From Rhodanobacteraceae bacterium (lineage in GTDB: Bacteria; Pseudomonadota; Gammaproteobacteria; Xanthomonadales; Rhodanobacteraceae): 64,000 nucleotides of DNA. The notes beneath the pieces were generated by a model that saw only the letters and a program-made list of their open reading frames with translations, was not told where the DNA came from and did not search any database. Positions within the stretch are counted from its first letter, which is position 1. The number at the start of each line of letters is the position of its first letter. The position numbers and the translations under genes are program-made. Below are positions 46,284-55,484 of the stretch, piece by piece. The stretch is taken from contig CP126120.1 of the NCBI GenBank assembly GCA_030123585.1, forward strand, positions 2,109,001-2,173,000. Reading direction: 5' to 3'.

Positions 46284-46943
46284 TCACGCGGCGGCACGGG
46301 GCAAGGCGGGTTCCGCATCCTGCGGCGACAATCCGAATTGTCGGCCCAACTCAACAATCAGCGCATCCTCGACATCAGCCAGCCGCGACGGGCCGCCCAA
46401 GTCTAGCATTTGCGTGACCTGAAGCCCTGCGTAACCACACGGATTGATGCGGTGGAAGGGTTCCAGGTCCATCGCGATGTTGAAGGCGAGCCCGTGGAAG
46501 GTGCAGCCGTGGCGCACCCGCAGGCCCAGCGCCGCGATCTTGGCCTTGCCCACGTACACGCCGGGCGCGCCCTCGTGGCGGACGGCGGCGATGTTCCACT
46601 CGCCCAGCGTATCGATAATGGCCTGCTCGATCCGCCGCACCAGCTCGCGCACGCCGATCTTCAACCGGCGCAGGTCCAGCAGCGGATAGGCCACGATCTG
46701 ACCGGGACCGTGATACGTCACCTGGCCGCCGCGATCGACGCGGACCACCGGGATGCCGCCCGGCGCCAGCACGTGTTCGGGCTTGCCGGCCTGCCCCAGC
46801 GTGAACACCGGGTCGTGCTCCACCAACCACAACTCGTCCGGTGTGTCCGCCCCGCGCGCGTCGGTGAAGGACTGCATCGCGTGCCAGACCGATTCGTACG
46901 GCCGGCGGCCGAGGCGGCGGATCAGCAGCGGACGTTCGCTCAC
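46284..46943 (-). CDS. lipB: Lipoyl(octanoyl) transferase
   Basis: 219 aa from GTG 46943, which overlaps the ybeD stop (GTGA). The family motifs are [34 protein letters not shown], and [21 protein letters not shown] with the active-site lysine region, [12 protein letters not shown], and [13 protein letters not shown] with the acyl-carrying cysteine (GYAG context). It transfers octanoate from acyl carrier protein to lipoyl domains of 2-oxoacid dehydrogenases. lipA, its usual downstream partner, is absent here: prc follows. Confidence 0.96.
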   Translation of the reverse strand: MSERPLLIRRLGRRPYESVWHAMQSFTDARGADTPDELWLVEHDPVFTLGQAGKPEHVLAPGGIPVVRVDRGGQVTYHGPGQIVAYPLLDLRRLKIGVRELVRRIEQAIIDTLGEWNIAAVRHEGAPGVYVGKAKIAALGLRVRHGCTFHGLAFNIAMDLEPFHRINPCGYAGLQVTQMLDLGGPSRLADVEDALIVELGRQFGLSPQDAEPALPRAAA

Positions 46944-47227
46944 AACGTATACCGAATATCCGGATGCGCTCGCAGCGCGGCATGCGCCGCTTCGTATTTC
47001 TCGCGCGTGGGACACGTGAACATCACGCTCACCGACACGTAGTTGCCCTGACTCGAGGATCGCTCGCGCACGCTGGCTTCCAGCACCGTGAGGCCGAGCG
47101 CGTGCAGGATTTCCTGCACGCGCTCGCGCAGGTTGGCGTTGGCGACGCCCATCGCGGTGATCTCGAAGCTGCCCGGGAACTGGAAACCCTGGCCTTCCTG
47201 TTTTTCGATGTCGTCGAGGTCGCGCAT
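46940..47227 (-). CDS. ybeD: YbeD (DUF493) family protein
   Basis: 95 aa, an alpha/beta ferredoxin-like regulatory domain, [20 protein letters not shown] and [20 protein letters not shown] being the conserved parts. The dacA-ybeD-lipB order is a fixed gammaproteobacterial arrangement. Its biochemical role is unproved; position suggests a regulatory link to lipoate transfer. It overlaps lipB by four bases and follows dacA by nine. Confidence 0.92.
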   Translation of the reverse strand: MRDLDDIEKQEGQGFQFPGSFEITAMGVANANLRERVQEILHALGLTVLEASVRERSSSQGNYVSVSVMFTCPTREKYEAAHAALRAHPDIRYTL

Positions 47228-47236
47228 GTCATTCGT

Positions 47237-48529
47237 TCATCGGGACGCCGCCGGCGCCGCGACGCTGGATGCCGATGACACCGACACGGTGGGTGCCGGC
47301 GTGGTGGTGGTGCCATTGCCATGGTGGAACAGCAGCAGGATCGCGTCCCACAGGCGCTTGAAGAAACCGCCCTGCGGCGCGTCCTTCAGCACCACCAGCG
47401 GTTCCGAGACCAGCGGCTTGCCGTCGAACGTCACGTTCAGCGTGCCCACCCGCTGGCCCTGCTTGAACGGCGCGATCAGGCGCTGCGGGACTTCCAGCGT
47501 GGCCTGCAGCTTGTCGTACTGGCCGCGCGGGATCGTCACCGAGGCGTCTTCCGCAATCCCGAGTTCCAGCGTGTTGGCCTCGCCCTTCCACAGCCGCGGC
47601 GTCGCCAGTACCTGGCCGGCGGCGTACAGCTTATGGGTGCGGTAGAAGTTGAAGCCCCAGTTCAGAAGGGCTTCGTCGCCGGTGGTCGCGGCGTTCATGT
47701 CGGGGCCGCCCATCGTCACCGCGATCAGGCGCATGCCGTTGCGCAGCGCCGACGCGGCGAGGCAGAAGCCGGCTTCCTTGGTCGAGCCGGTCTTGATGCC
47801 GTCCACCGAAGGATCGGTCCACAACAGCGTGTTGCGGTTGTGCTGGGTGATGCCGTTCCACTCGAACGACTTGATCGCCGAAATCTTGTACTGCTCGGGG
47901 AAGTTCCTGATCAGCGCGCGCGACAGGATCGCGACGTCGTGCGCGCTGCTGTAGTGGTCGGGCGCGGGATAGCCCGACGCATTCACGAAATGCGTGTTGT
48001 CCATTCCGAGCCGCTGGGCGTAGGCGTTCATCATGTCGGAAAACGCCTGCTCGGAACCCGCGACGTGCTCGGCCAGCGCGATCGCGGCGTCGTTGCCCGA
48101 CTGGATGATCATGCCGTACAGCAGGTCCTTCAGCGGCACGTCGGAATTCAATTTCAGGAAACTGGTGGAACCGTCGGTGCCGGCGCCGCCCGCACGCCAG
48201 GCGTGCTCGCTGATGTGCACCTTGTCGTCGAGGTGGATCTTGCCGGCCGCGAGTTCGGCGTTGACCACGTACTCGGTCATGATCTTGGTCAGCGAGGCCG
48301 GCGCGCGGCGCGCGTCCATGTCGTGCTCGGCCAGGATCTGGCCGTTGGCGTAATCCATCAGCACCCACGCGGCGGCGTTCGGTTGCGGCGCAGGCGGGGT
48401 CGGCGTCTGCGGCGTGGCCGGCACCGGCTTGGGCGGCGCCGAGGGTTGCGGCGGCAGCGTCTGCGCGATCAAAACGCCGGTGAACGCGACGAGGGAAACC
48501 AGCAGCATCGAACGCAGGATTTTTTTCAT
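47237..48529 (-). CDS. dacA: D-alanyl-D-alanine carboxypeptidase (PBP5/6 type)
   Basis: 430 aa from ATG 48529. Signal peptide MKKILRSMLLVSLVAFTGVL, then a Pro-rich linker (PPQPSAPPKPVPATPQTP). Catalytic motifs: SLTK near residue 76, SGN near 139, KTG near 244. The PBP5 C-terminal domain ends in the amphipathic membrane anchor FFKRLWDAILLLFHHGNG, but then continues with about 25 residues of Thr/Ser/Ala (TTTTPAPTVSVSSASSV), an unusual tail. It removes the terminal D-Ala from pentapeptides to control peptidoglycan cross-linking. Confidence 0.95.
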   Translation of the reverse strand: MKKILRSMLLVSLVAFTGVLIAQTLPPQPSAPPKPVPATPQTPTPPAPQPNAAAWVLMDYANGQILAEHDMDARRAPASLTKIMTEYVVNAELAAGKIHLDDKVHISEHAWRAGGAGTDGSTSFLKLNSDVPLKDLLYGMIIQSGNDAAIALAEHVAGSEQAFSDMMNAYAQRLGMDNTHFVNASGYPAPDHYSSAHDVAILSRALIRNFPEQYKISAIKSFEWNGITQHNRNTLLWTDPSVDGIKTGSTKEAGFCLAASALRNGMRLIAVTMGGPDMNAATTGDEALLNWGFNFYRTHKLYAAGQVLATPRLWKGEANTLELGIAEDASVTIPRGQYDKLQATLEVPQRLIAPFKQGQRVGTLNVTFDGKPLVSEPLVVLKDAPQGGFFKRLWDAILLLFHHGNGTTTTPAPTVSVSSASSVAAPAASR

Positions 48530-48584
48530 GGTGTCTCGGGTGTTCCGGAAGGGTTTGCGACGGACTCCCGCCGCATGAAACTGG

Positions 48585-49490
48585 CTACTGTACATCGACG
48601 CTCGCATGCGGCAAACCCAGCGAATCCAGCCTAGCCGTGGTGCGGTCCACCGTATCCACGTCGGGCAGCGGCCCGATCTGCACCCGCTGCAACGTGCGTC
48701 CACCCACTTCGGCCGCGACCACCCGCACGGTTCCGAGGTTCAGCCCTCGCAGTCGGGCCGCCAGCCGCTCCGCATTGCCGGCATCGGCGAACGCGCCAAC
48801 CTGCACGTAAAGCTGCGGTGGCTGGCCGGTCCGCGATGTGACCGCGGTGACCGGCGCGGGTTCCACGTTCGGATGCGCGGGATCGATGCCCTGCACTTCC
48901 ACCAGGCCGCTGCCCCTGGGCCAGATGCCGATCCGCACCGCCGCCGCCAGCGACAGGTCGATGATCCGGTTGGGCACGAACGGGCCGCGGTCGTTGACGC
49001 GCACGATCACGCTCTTGCCATTCGCGAGGTTGGTGACGCGCGCGAAGCTCGGCAGCGGCAGCACCTTGCTGGCCGCCGAGAACTTGTACATGTCGTAGGT
49101 TTCGAAGTTCGACGTCTTGTAACCGTCGAACTTGCTGCCGTAATACGAAGCGATGCCGCGCTCGTCGTAGCCGGCCGCGCTGGGCAGCACGCGCCAGGTC
49201 TGGCCGTTGACCGTATAGGGCGACTTGTTGCCGTAGCGCGACGGTGTTTCCGCGACCGGCACCGGTTCCGGGATCTTGCTGAAATCGACGCCCTTGATGT
49301 CGGGCGTCGAATCGCTGCGCTGGCGGTAGCGTTCGGATTGCGCGAGACTGGTGTTGTCGCGCCACGGCGCATTCGACGCACCGCCGCCGCGCGATTCGCG
49401 GCGCGCGGGATTCGACGAACATGCCGTCAACGTCAGGACCGCCAGCGCCAGCAGCGCGAGCGGCGTCAGGATACGCAGCCGGGCTTTCAT
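48585..49490 (-). CDS. rlpA: RlpA-type septal ring lytic transglycosylase
   Basis: 301 aa lipoprotein: signal with lipobox LTAC at about residue 24. The double-psi beta-barrel domain includes RGIASYYGSKFDGYKTSN, FETYDMYKFSAASKVLPLP, VIVRVNDRGPF and IDLSLAAAVRIGIW. A C-terminal SPOR domain (QLYVQVGAFADAGNAERLAA) binds denuded glycan at the septum. The residue equivalent to the catalytic histidine of Pseudomonas RlpA (TAAHK) is serine here (SAASK). The Asp of NDRGP and a Glu (FETYD) are kept. Activity is therefore not certain. Confidence 0.92.
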   Translation of the reverse strand: MKARLRILTPLALLALAVLTLTACSSNPARRESRGGGASNAPWRDNTSLAQSERYRQRSDSTPDIKGVDFSKIPEPVPVAETPSRYGNKSPYTVNGQTWRVLPSAAGYDERGIASYYGSKFDGYKTSNFETYDMYKFSAASKVLPLPSFARVTNLANGKSVIVRVNDRGPFVPNRIIDLSLAAAVRIGIWPRGSGLVEVQGIDPAHPNVEPAPVTAVTSRTGQPPQLYVQVGAFADAGNAERLAARLRGLNLGTVRVVAAEVGGRTLQRVQIGPLPDVDTVDRTTARLDSLGLPHASVDVQ

Positions 49491-50530
49491 TGCGGGGCGG
49501 GCGTTGCGGCGACGCTGCGCGCGATCGCGTCGGCCAGTTGCATCACCGCCAGCGCATACATTGGGCTCTTGTTGTAGCGGGTGATCACGTAGAAGTTACG
49601 AAAGGTCAGCCAGTATTCGGGACCGTCGACACCGTCCAGCGTCAACAGGTTGGCGGGCAACGACGGATCCTCCTGCGCGGTCGGCGCATAGCCGTCGGCG
49701 GTGAATTGTTCGAGCGGCGTGGTCGGCATCGCATTCTGGTACGCGGGCGGCGGCGCAGCGGTGGCGCTGGGCGCGGCGCGCACCGCGACCGGCTGGCCCG
49801 TCTGCCAGCCGTGCGCGCGGAAATAGTTGGCGATGCTGGCGAACGCGTCGGGCAGCGAGGCCACGAGATTGATGTGGCCGTCGCCGTCGGCATCCACGGC
49901 GAAGTCGCGGATGCTGGACGGCATGAATTGCGCGAGCCCTTCGGCGCCAGCGTAGGAACCGTAGATCCCGGGGATCGGTCCGGGCAGCTTGTCGGCGGGC
50001 AGTTCCAGCAGGGTTTTCAGCTCGCCGCGGAAATACTTCGCGCGCGGCGGATAGTGGAAGCCCAGCGTCACCAGCGCGTCCAGCACCCGGTAGCTGCCGG
50101 TGTTGGCGCCGTAGTTGGTCTCGACGCCGATGATCGCGACGATGAACTCGGGCGGCACGCCGTACTGTTGCGCGATCTGTTCCAGCAACGCATGGTGCTG
50201 CCTGAAGAACGCGACGCCTTCGCCGATCCGTTCCGGGTTGACGAAGATCGGTCGATACGCGCTCCACGGCTTGCTCTCGGCCGGGCGGTTCATCGCGTCG
50301 ATGATGCCCTGCTTCACCACCGCGCCGTCCAGCAGCGCGTTCAACTCGGCCGGACTCTTGCCGGTGGCAGCCGCGACCTCGCGCACCAGTTGGGCCTGGT
50401 CCGGGTTGGCGGACTGCGGTGGCGCAGACTGGGAAGCGGCGGTCGCCGGTACGGCCTGGGCAAACGATGCGAGGGACAGCAGGCCCGTCAACAGCAGGGA
50501 CAGGCTACCGATTCGATGCGCTCGGGTCAT
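49487..50530 (-). CDS. mltB: Membrane-bound/periplasmic lytic transglycosylase B
   Basis: 347 aa from ATG 50530 with a signal peptide (GSLSLLLTGLLSLASFAQA). GVPPEFIVAIIGVETNYGAN carries the catalytic glutamate; YGSYAGAEGLAQFMPSSIRDF and DADGDGHINLV (a calcium-type loop) follow. It cleaves glycan strands of peptidoglycan to 1,6-anhydroMurNAc ends. No lipobox is visible, so it may be soluble (SltB-like). It starts the minus-strand run mltB-rlpA-dacA-ybeD-lipB; its stop overlaps the rlpA start by four bases. Confidence 0.93.
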   Translation of the reverse strand: MTRAHRIGSLSLLLTGLLSLASFAQAVPATAASQSAPPQSANPDQAQLVREVAAATGKSPAELNALLDGAVVKQGIIDAMNRPAESKPWSAYRPIFVNPERIGEGVAFFRQHHALLEQIAQQYGVPPEFIVAIIGVETNYGANTGSYRVLDALVTLGFHYPPRAKYFRGELKTLLELPADKLPGPIPGIYGSYAGAEGLAQFMPSSIRDFAVDADGDGHINLVASLPDAFASIANYFRAHGWQTGQPVAVRAAPSATAAPPPAYQNAMPTTPLEQFTADGYAPTAQEDPSLPANLLTLDGVDGPEYWLTFRNFYVITRYNKSPMYALAVMQLADAIARSVAATPAPQ

Positions 50531-50776
50531 GTACGGATGAAGCTCCGGGAACGGTCGCGTTGGATGGCGGCAGCCTAGCATGCGCGGGAAACCGCCCGCG
50601 ACGGCAACCCGTGTGATGCGTGCCTGCACGAAGAGGGTTCCGGACGCTCCGCGCGACGACTGCGCCGTCCCTCGACTGCTACACTCGAAGCGTTTCCTGA
50701 TTCGCGCCATGCGCGGTCGCCGGGGCGGCCGAAACCGCCTGCATGCACCGCGACCGGAGGCGCCATCGAGGTGGCA

Positions 50777-51721
50777 ATGACGAGGCAGTTCCAGTCCGCG
50801 GGACGCAGCGAGGTCGGCAAGGTCCGCCGCCGCAACGAGGACGCGATACTGGTCCGCGACGAGGCCGGGCTGTGGGCGGTGGCGGACGGCCTGGGCGGAC
50901 ACGCGGCCGGCGATTACGCCAGCGCCCTGATCGTCGCACGCCTCGCGGCCGTACCGCGCCCGGACGGCGTGTTCGACTTCATCGAATCCATCGAAGACAC
51001 CCTGGTCGACGTCAATGCCGACCTGCGCCGCGCTGCGCAGGCGCGCGCCGTGGACCTCATCGCATCGACCGTGGTGCTGCTGGTGCACGACCGCGATCTC
51101 ATGTTGTGCGGCTGGGTCGGCGACAGCCGCGGCTACTGCCACGACGGCGCGCGGCTGATGCAGATGACGCGCGACCATTTGTACGGTGCCGAAAACGACG
51201 TCGATCGCTGGAGCGGCGGCCCGGCGCAGGCGCAACCGGCCGGCGGAGTGCTGACCCGCGCCGTCGGCGCCGATGCCTCCCTGTTCGTGGACTGGGTGGC
51301 GGCGGGCAGCCGGCCGGGCGTGCAGTTCGTGCTGTGTTCGGACGGCATCAACAAGGAAATGTCCGACGCGGAAATCGAGGCCGCCTGTGCGCGCCACGCA
51401 TCCCCCGGCGGGGTGCTCGACGCGGTGTTCGAAACCTCGCTGGCGCGCGCGGCACGCGACAACCTGTCGGCCGTGATCGTGCGCCTGCAGGATGGCGCGG
51501 GGAGCCGGATGCCGGCGGCGGCCGAGCGCCTGCGCGAAGCCAACCGCTCGCTGCACGCACTGGACGACGCGCACCGCCTCGGCGAAATCAGCCGCGACGA
51601 CTACCGCGCACGGCGGCGGCGGTTGCTCGAAACTCTGACCGGCGGCGATGACGACGGCCCGACGCGCCGACCGGGCAAGTCCAAGCCGGTCTGGAAACGC
51701 TGGCTGTCCCGGCGCCGCTGA
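50777..51721 (+). CDS. PP2C-type serine/threonine phosphatase
   Basis: 314 aa from ATG 50777 (GAGG five bases upstream). The PP2C core is clear: SEVGKVRRRNEDAILV, LWAVADGLGGHAAGDYAS with the metal-binding DG, STVVLLVHDRDLMLCGWVGD, DSRGY, RDHL, FVLCSDGINKEM and RDNLSAVIV with the final Asp-Asn. A helical C-terminal tail (ERLREANRSLHALDD, DYRARRRRLLETL) is extra. It is cytoplasmic and stand-alone here: no cognate kinase or FHA protein lies nearby. The partner cannot be named. Confidence 0.9.
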   Translation: MTRQFQSAGRSEVGKVRRRNEDAILVRDEAGLWAVADGLGGHAAGDYASALIVARLAAVPRPDGVFDFIESIEDTLVDVNADLRRAAQARAVDLIASTVVLLVHDRDLMLCGWVGDSRGYCHDGARLMQMTRDHLYGAENDVDRWSGGPAQAQPAGGVLTRAVGADASLFVDWVAAGSRPGVQFVLCSDGINKEMSDAEIEAACARHASPGGVLDAVFETSLARAARDNLSAVIVRLQDGAGSRMPAAAERLREANRSLHALDDAHRLGEISRDDYRARRRRLLETLTGGDDDGPTRRPGKSKPVWKRWLSRRR

Positions 51722-51803
51722 ATCAAGCCGCACCGCTGCCAGCGTCTCCAAACTTGCGACGGCGGTAAGCTACAAGGTCCGGACAGCAACGCCTCCGGAC
51801 GCC

Positions 51804-53174
51804 ATGACCCTGCGCAGCCTGTTCGTCGATTTCAACAGCTATTTCGCCTCGGTCGAACAGGAGGACAACCCGCGCCTGCGCGGCCGGCCGGTCGCGGTAT
51901 CGCCGGTGATCGCCCCGACCGGCTGCTGCATCGCCGCCAGCGTCGAAGCCAAGACCTTCGGGGTGAAGACCGGCAGCCTGGTGCGCGATGCGCAGCGTCT
52001 CTGTCCCGACATCGCCATCGTGGAAGCGCGGCCGTCCCTGTACGTGGCCTGGCATCGCCGCCTGATGGCCGCGATCGAGCGCGCCATCCCGATCGCGCAG
52101 GTGCATTCGATCGACGAAGCCGCCTGCGAACTGATCGGCCGCCAGCGCCGCCGCGAGAACGCGATCGAGGTCGCGCGCGCGGTCAAGCGCGAGGTCGCGG
52201 CCGCGGCGCCCAATGGCGCGATCCGCTGTTCCGTCGGCATCGCGCCCAACCGCTGGCTGGCCAAGACCGCCACCGACATGCAGAAACCCGACGGGCTGGT
52301 GGTGATCGAGCAGAAGGATCTGCCGACGATCCTGCATTCGATGGAACTCACCGACCTGTGCGGCATCAGCGCGTCGATGCAGGCGCGCCTGCACGCGGTC
52401 GGCATCGACAGCGTCGCGCAATTGACCGCGGCATCCAGGAATACGCTGCGCATCGCCTGGGGTGGGATCGAAGGCGAACGCATGTGGGCGCAGTTGCGTG
52501 GCGAATGGCTGCCGGAACGCCACAGTGCACGCGGCTCGGTCGGCCATTCGCATGTGCTCGAACCGGCCTTGCGCACGCCACGCGGCGCGCGCGCGGTGCT
52601 GACGAAGCTGCTGGCGAAGGCGGCGATGCGCCTGCGCAGCTACGACCTGCTGGCCGGCGCGCTGTCGGTGCGAATCCGCTACCTCGGCGTCGAATCGCGC
52701 TGGGAACACGACGCCGTGTTCGATCCCACCGACGACAGCCGCGCGCTGCTGCAACGGATGAACGAGGCGCTGGACCGCGCCGCGCAGCGGCATGGCGGCC
52801 TGCCGTTTCCGCGCGCGAAACCGTTGTCGGTCAGCGTCACCCTGCACCGCGTGCTGCCGCGCACGGCGGCGTCGGGAAATCTTTTCGGCGACCGCCGCCG
52901 CGGCGAGACGCTGTCGGCGCTGCTGGACGGCGTCAACGCGCGCTTCGGCAACAACACGCTGTACTTCGGCGGCATGCACGGCGCGCTGCACGCCGCGCCC
53001 ATGCGCATTCCGTTCAACCGCGTACCGGAACCGGAACGGGAAGAAGACCACGAATTGTGGCTGACCGCGATGAATCAGGCGAAGGTCCTGGCCGAGGCCG
53101 AACACCGCCGGATCGAGAACGAGCGTGCCGCGCGCCGCCGGCGGCAATCCGGAACCGCGCCGCCGGCACGCTGA
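51804..53174 (+). CDS. Y-family DNA polymerase (DinB/UmuC-like)
   Basis: 456 aa. Palm motifs: SLFVDFNSYFASVEQ with the first catalytic Asp, and VHSIDEAACEL with the Asp-Glu pair. The fingers region holds RPVAVSPVIAPTGCCIAASV. A little-finger domain covers the C-terminal third (AGALSVRIRYLGVE). It performs translesion synthesis. Unlike classical DinB it ends with a basic helical tail (EHRRIENERAARRRRQS) and has no C-terminal beta-clamp motif that I can identify. Single gene before dnaG. Confidence 0.9.
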   Translation: MTLRSLFVDFNSYFASVEQEDNPRLRGRPVAVSPVIAPTGCCIAASVEAKTFGVKTGSLVRDAQRLCPDIAIVEARPSLYVAWHRRLMAAIERAIPIAQVHSIDEAACELIGRQRRRENAIEVARAVKREVAAAAPNGAIRCSVGIAPNRWLAKTATDMQKPDGLVVIEQKDLPTILHSMELTDLCGISASMQARLHAVGIDSVAQLTAASRNTLRIAWGGIEGERMWAQLRGEWLPERHSARGSVGHSHVLEPALRTPRGARAVLTKLLAKAAMRLRSYDLLAGALSVRIRYLGVESRWEHDAVFDPTDDSRALLQRMNEALDRAAQRHGGLPFPRAKPLSVSVTLHRVLPRTAASGNLFGDRRRGETLSALLDGVNARFGNNTLYFGGMHGALHAAPMRIPFNRVPEPEREEDHELWLTAMNQAKVLAEAEHRRIENERAARRRRQSGTAPPAR

Positions 53175-53204
53175 TGCCACCCGCGCATGGCATGCTAGTA
53201 CGTC

Positions 53205-54965
53205 ATGCCCGGCCTGATCCCCGAACGCTTCATCGATGAACTGCTGGCGCGCGTCGACATCGTCGACGTGGTGCAGCAGCGCGTGCCGCTGAAACGCGCA
53301 GGGCGTGAATGGACGGCGTGCTGTCCGTTCCACGACGAGCGCACGCCGTCGTTCTATGTCAGTCCGGCCAAGCAGTTCTACCACTGCTTCGGTTGCGGCG
53401 CGCACGGCAGCGCGGTGCGGTTCCTGATGGAGTACGACCGGCTGGAGTTTCCCGATGCGGTCGAGGAACTGGCGCAGTCGGTGGGCCTCACCGTCCCGCA
53501 CGAAGGCGGGCCCGCGCGCCCGCGCGAGGACCACACCGACCTGTACGCATTGCTGGATGCGGCAGCGACGTTTTATCAACGCGCATTGCCGGACAGCACC
53601 GCGGCCAAGGCGTATTGCAAGAAGCGCGGACTGGACGCGGCGATCATCGAACGCTTCCGGATCGGCTGGGCGCCGGGCGGCTGGGATGCCTTGAAACGCC
53701 AGCTCGGTACGAACGACGCACGCAACCAACTGCTGGAACAAGCCGGCATGATCTCGACCGGCGACGGCGGCAAGCGCTACGACCGCTTCCGCGAACGCCT
53801 GATGTTTCCGATCATCGATCGGCGCGGACGGGTGATCGCGTTCGGCGGGCGCATCATCACCAGCGCGTCCAACGCGCACAGCGCCGACGCCGCGCGCGGC
53901 GAAGGCCCGAAATACCTCAACTCGCCCGAGACGCCGCTGTTCCACAAGGGCCGCGAACTGTTCGCACTGTGGCAGGTGCGCCAGGCCAACACCAAGCTGG
54001 AACGCTTGATCGTGGTCGAAGGCTACATGGACGTGGTGGCGCTGCACCAGGCCGGCATCACGCAGGCGGTGGCGACGCTGGGCACCGCCACGACGAACGA
54101 GCATGCGGAATTGTTGTTCCGCGCCGCGCCCGACGTGTTCTTCTGCTTCGACGGCGACCGCGCCGGCCGCAGCGCCGCGTGGCGCGCGCTGGAATCGGTG
54201 TTGCCGCGGATGCGCGACGGACGCCAGGCGTTCTTCTTGTTTTTGCCGGAAGGCGAAGACCCCGACACGCTGGTGCGCAAGGAAGGCCGCGAGGGTTTCG
54301 AGGCGCGGCTGAAAAATGCGACGCCGTTGTCGGAATACTTCTACGCGTACCTGTCGCACGACGTGAACGTCGCGACGCTGGATGGCCGCGCTCGCTTGGC
54401 GGAACACGCGAAGCCGCTGCTCGCGAAACTGCCGGACGGCGCGTTTCGCGACTTGATGTTCGCGGAACTGGAAAAACGCACCGGCGTGCAAACGGCCCAC
54501 GCCGCGCCACCAGTTTTACGCCAGCCCACGGCACCCGCCACGAACGCACCGAAGCGCACACTGGTGCGCAGCGCGATCGCGATGTTGCTGGCCAATCCCG
54601 CGCTGGCGCAGGATGTCACGCTCCCCTACGCCTTCGCAGCCCTGGACAAACCGGGCATTCCGTTGCTGATCGAATTGCTGGATTTCCTGCAGGAGCGGCC
54701 GGGCGTCAACACCGCGCTGCTGCTCGAACATTTCAGCGGCCGCGAAGAATCGGCCGCCTTGCAGAAACTCGCGCTCACGGAATTTCCGGGCGAACCGGAA
54801 GCGTTGCGCGCGGAGTTCACCGACGCAATGCGCAAACTTGCGGAACAGACCACGCAGCAGCGGCTCGATGGTTTGATCCGCAAGCAATCCGAGGGCGCGC
54901 TCGGCGACGCCGAAAAAAACGAATTGCGTGAGCTACTCGCGGGCAAAGCAGGTAGGTTGGGCTGA
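53205..54965 (+). CDS. dnaG: DNA primase
   Basis: 586 aa. The zinc ribbon reads CCPFHDERTPSFYVS...YHCFGCGAHG near residues 39-65. The RNA-polymerase domain includes the TOPRIM motif LIVVEGYMDVVAL and the DGDRAG acidic pair (FCFDGDRAGR). The C-terminal helicase-binding domain is divergent. It lays RNA primers for Okazaki fragments. In most gammaproteobacteria it sits in rpsU-dnaG-rpoD; here no rpsU precedes and rpoD is 11 kb to the left. The last residues (GRLG) and stop come from the family B repeat. Confidence 0.96.
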   Translation: MPGLIPERFIDELLARVDIVDVVQQRVPLKRAGREWTACCPFHDERTPSFYVSPAKQFYHCFGCGAHGSAVRFLMEYDRLEFPDAVEELAQSVGLTVPHEGGPARPREDHTDLYALLDAAATFYQRALPDSTAAKAYCKKRGLDAAIIERFRIGWAPGGWDALKRQLGTNDARNQLLEQAGMISTGDGGKRYDRFRERLMFPIIDRRGRVIAFGGRIITSASNAHSADAARGEGPKYLNSPETPLFHKGRELFALWQVRQANTKLERLIVVEGYMDVVALHQAGITQAVATLGTATTNEHAELLFRAAPDVFFCFDGDRAGRSAAWRALESVLPRMRDGRQAFFLFLPEGEDPDTLVRKEGREGFEARLKNATPLSEYFYAYLSHDVNVATLDGRARLAEHAKPLLAKLPDGAFRDLMFAELEKRTGVQTAHAAPPVLRQPTAPATNAPKRTLVRSAIAMLLANPALAQDVTLPYAFAALDKPGIPLLIELLDFLQERPGVNTALLLEHFSGREESAALQKLALTEFPGEPEALRAEFTDAMRKLAEQTTQQRLDGLIRKQSEGALGDAEKNELRELLAGKAGRLG

Positions 54966-55046
54966 TCCCGGACTTGATCCGGGAGAAGCCCAACATGGCC
55001 GATCAACAATGCGATGTTGGGCTTCGCGTTGCTCAGCCCAACCTAC
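54952..55046. repeat. Family B repeat, copy 3
   Basis: GTAGGTTGGGCTGATCCCGG at 54952 to GCTCAGCCCAACCTAC ending at 55046, with inner CGGACTTGATCCG, AGAAGCCCAACATGGC and GATGTTGGGCTTCGCG arms. It lies between the convergent dnaG and GFA genes; its left end codes RLG-stop of DnaG. Confidence 0.9.
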
Positions 55047-55051
55047 TTTCG

Positions 55052-55453
55052 CTAGGCCGGGAAGCCCTCGAACCCGGGAACCGCCTCCAGCCGCTGGTCC
55101 CAGACTGCCCTGCTCGCCACGAAAAGATGCGCGTCCGGCCGCTTCGACAAGTCCGTGTCGAGGCTTCCGGCGGGCACGATCAGCCCGAACGGCGAAGCCA
55201 GCGGCAACGCCGAGCCGCAGATCGAACAGAAACTCCGCTGATGGCGGGTTCCCGGCAGCAAGAAGGTGGTGACGTTGTCCTCACCGGACAACCACTTCAA
55301 CGCCGCAGTCGACGAGAACAGGTTGGCCGCGTGCGCCGAGCCCGAGTCCTTGCGGCAGTGGCTGCAGTGGCACAGGCAAAAACGATCGAACGCGCCTTCG
55401 ACGGTGAACTTCACGGCACCGCACAGGCATGAACCGGAGTGGTGGGTGTCCAT
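55052..55453 (-). CDS. GFA (glutathione-dependent formaldehyde-activating-like, CENP-V) family protein
   Basis: 133 aa from ATG 55453. The zinc-binding cysteines are in SCLCGAVKF, CHCSHCRKDS and CSICGSALP, the family pattern. The fold is that of GFA/CENP-V. Few members have proven enzymatic activity; a role in formaldehyde or glutathione chemistry should not be assumed, though a glutathione peroxidase gene sits just upstream on the same strand (31 bp), probably in one transcript. Confidence 0.88.
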   Translation of the reverse strand: MDTHHSGSCLCGAVKFTVEGAFDRFCLCHCSHCRKDSGSAHAANLFSSTAALKWLSGEDNVTTFLLPGTRHQRSFCSICGSALPLASPFGLIVPAGSLDTDLSKRPDAHLFVASRAVWDQRLEAVPGFEGFPA

Positions 55454-55484
55454 CGTCGTCCCCGTTGGATTGTGTGCCAATCGA

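Noticed and set aside
50531..51751. N-terminal extension of mltB by about 400 codons
   Set aside because: The extension lies antisense to the PP2C gene and has no homology; the mltB signal peptide begins at 50530.
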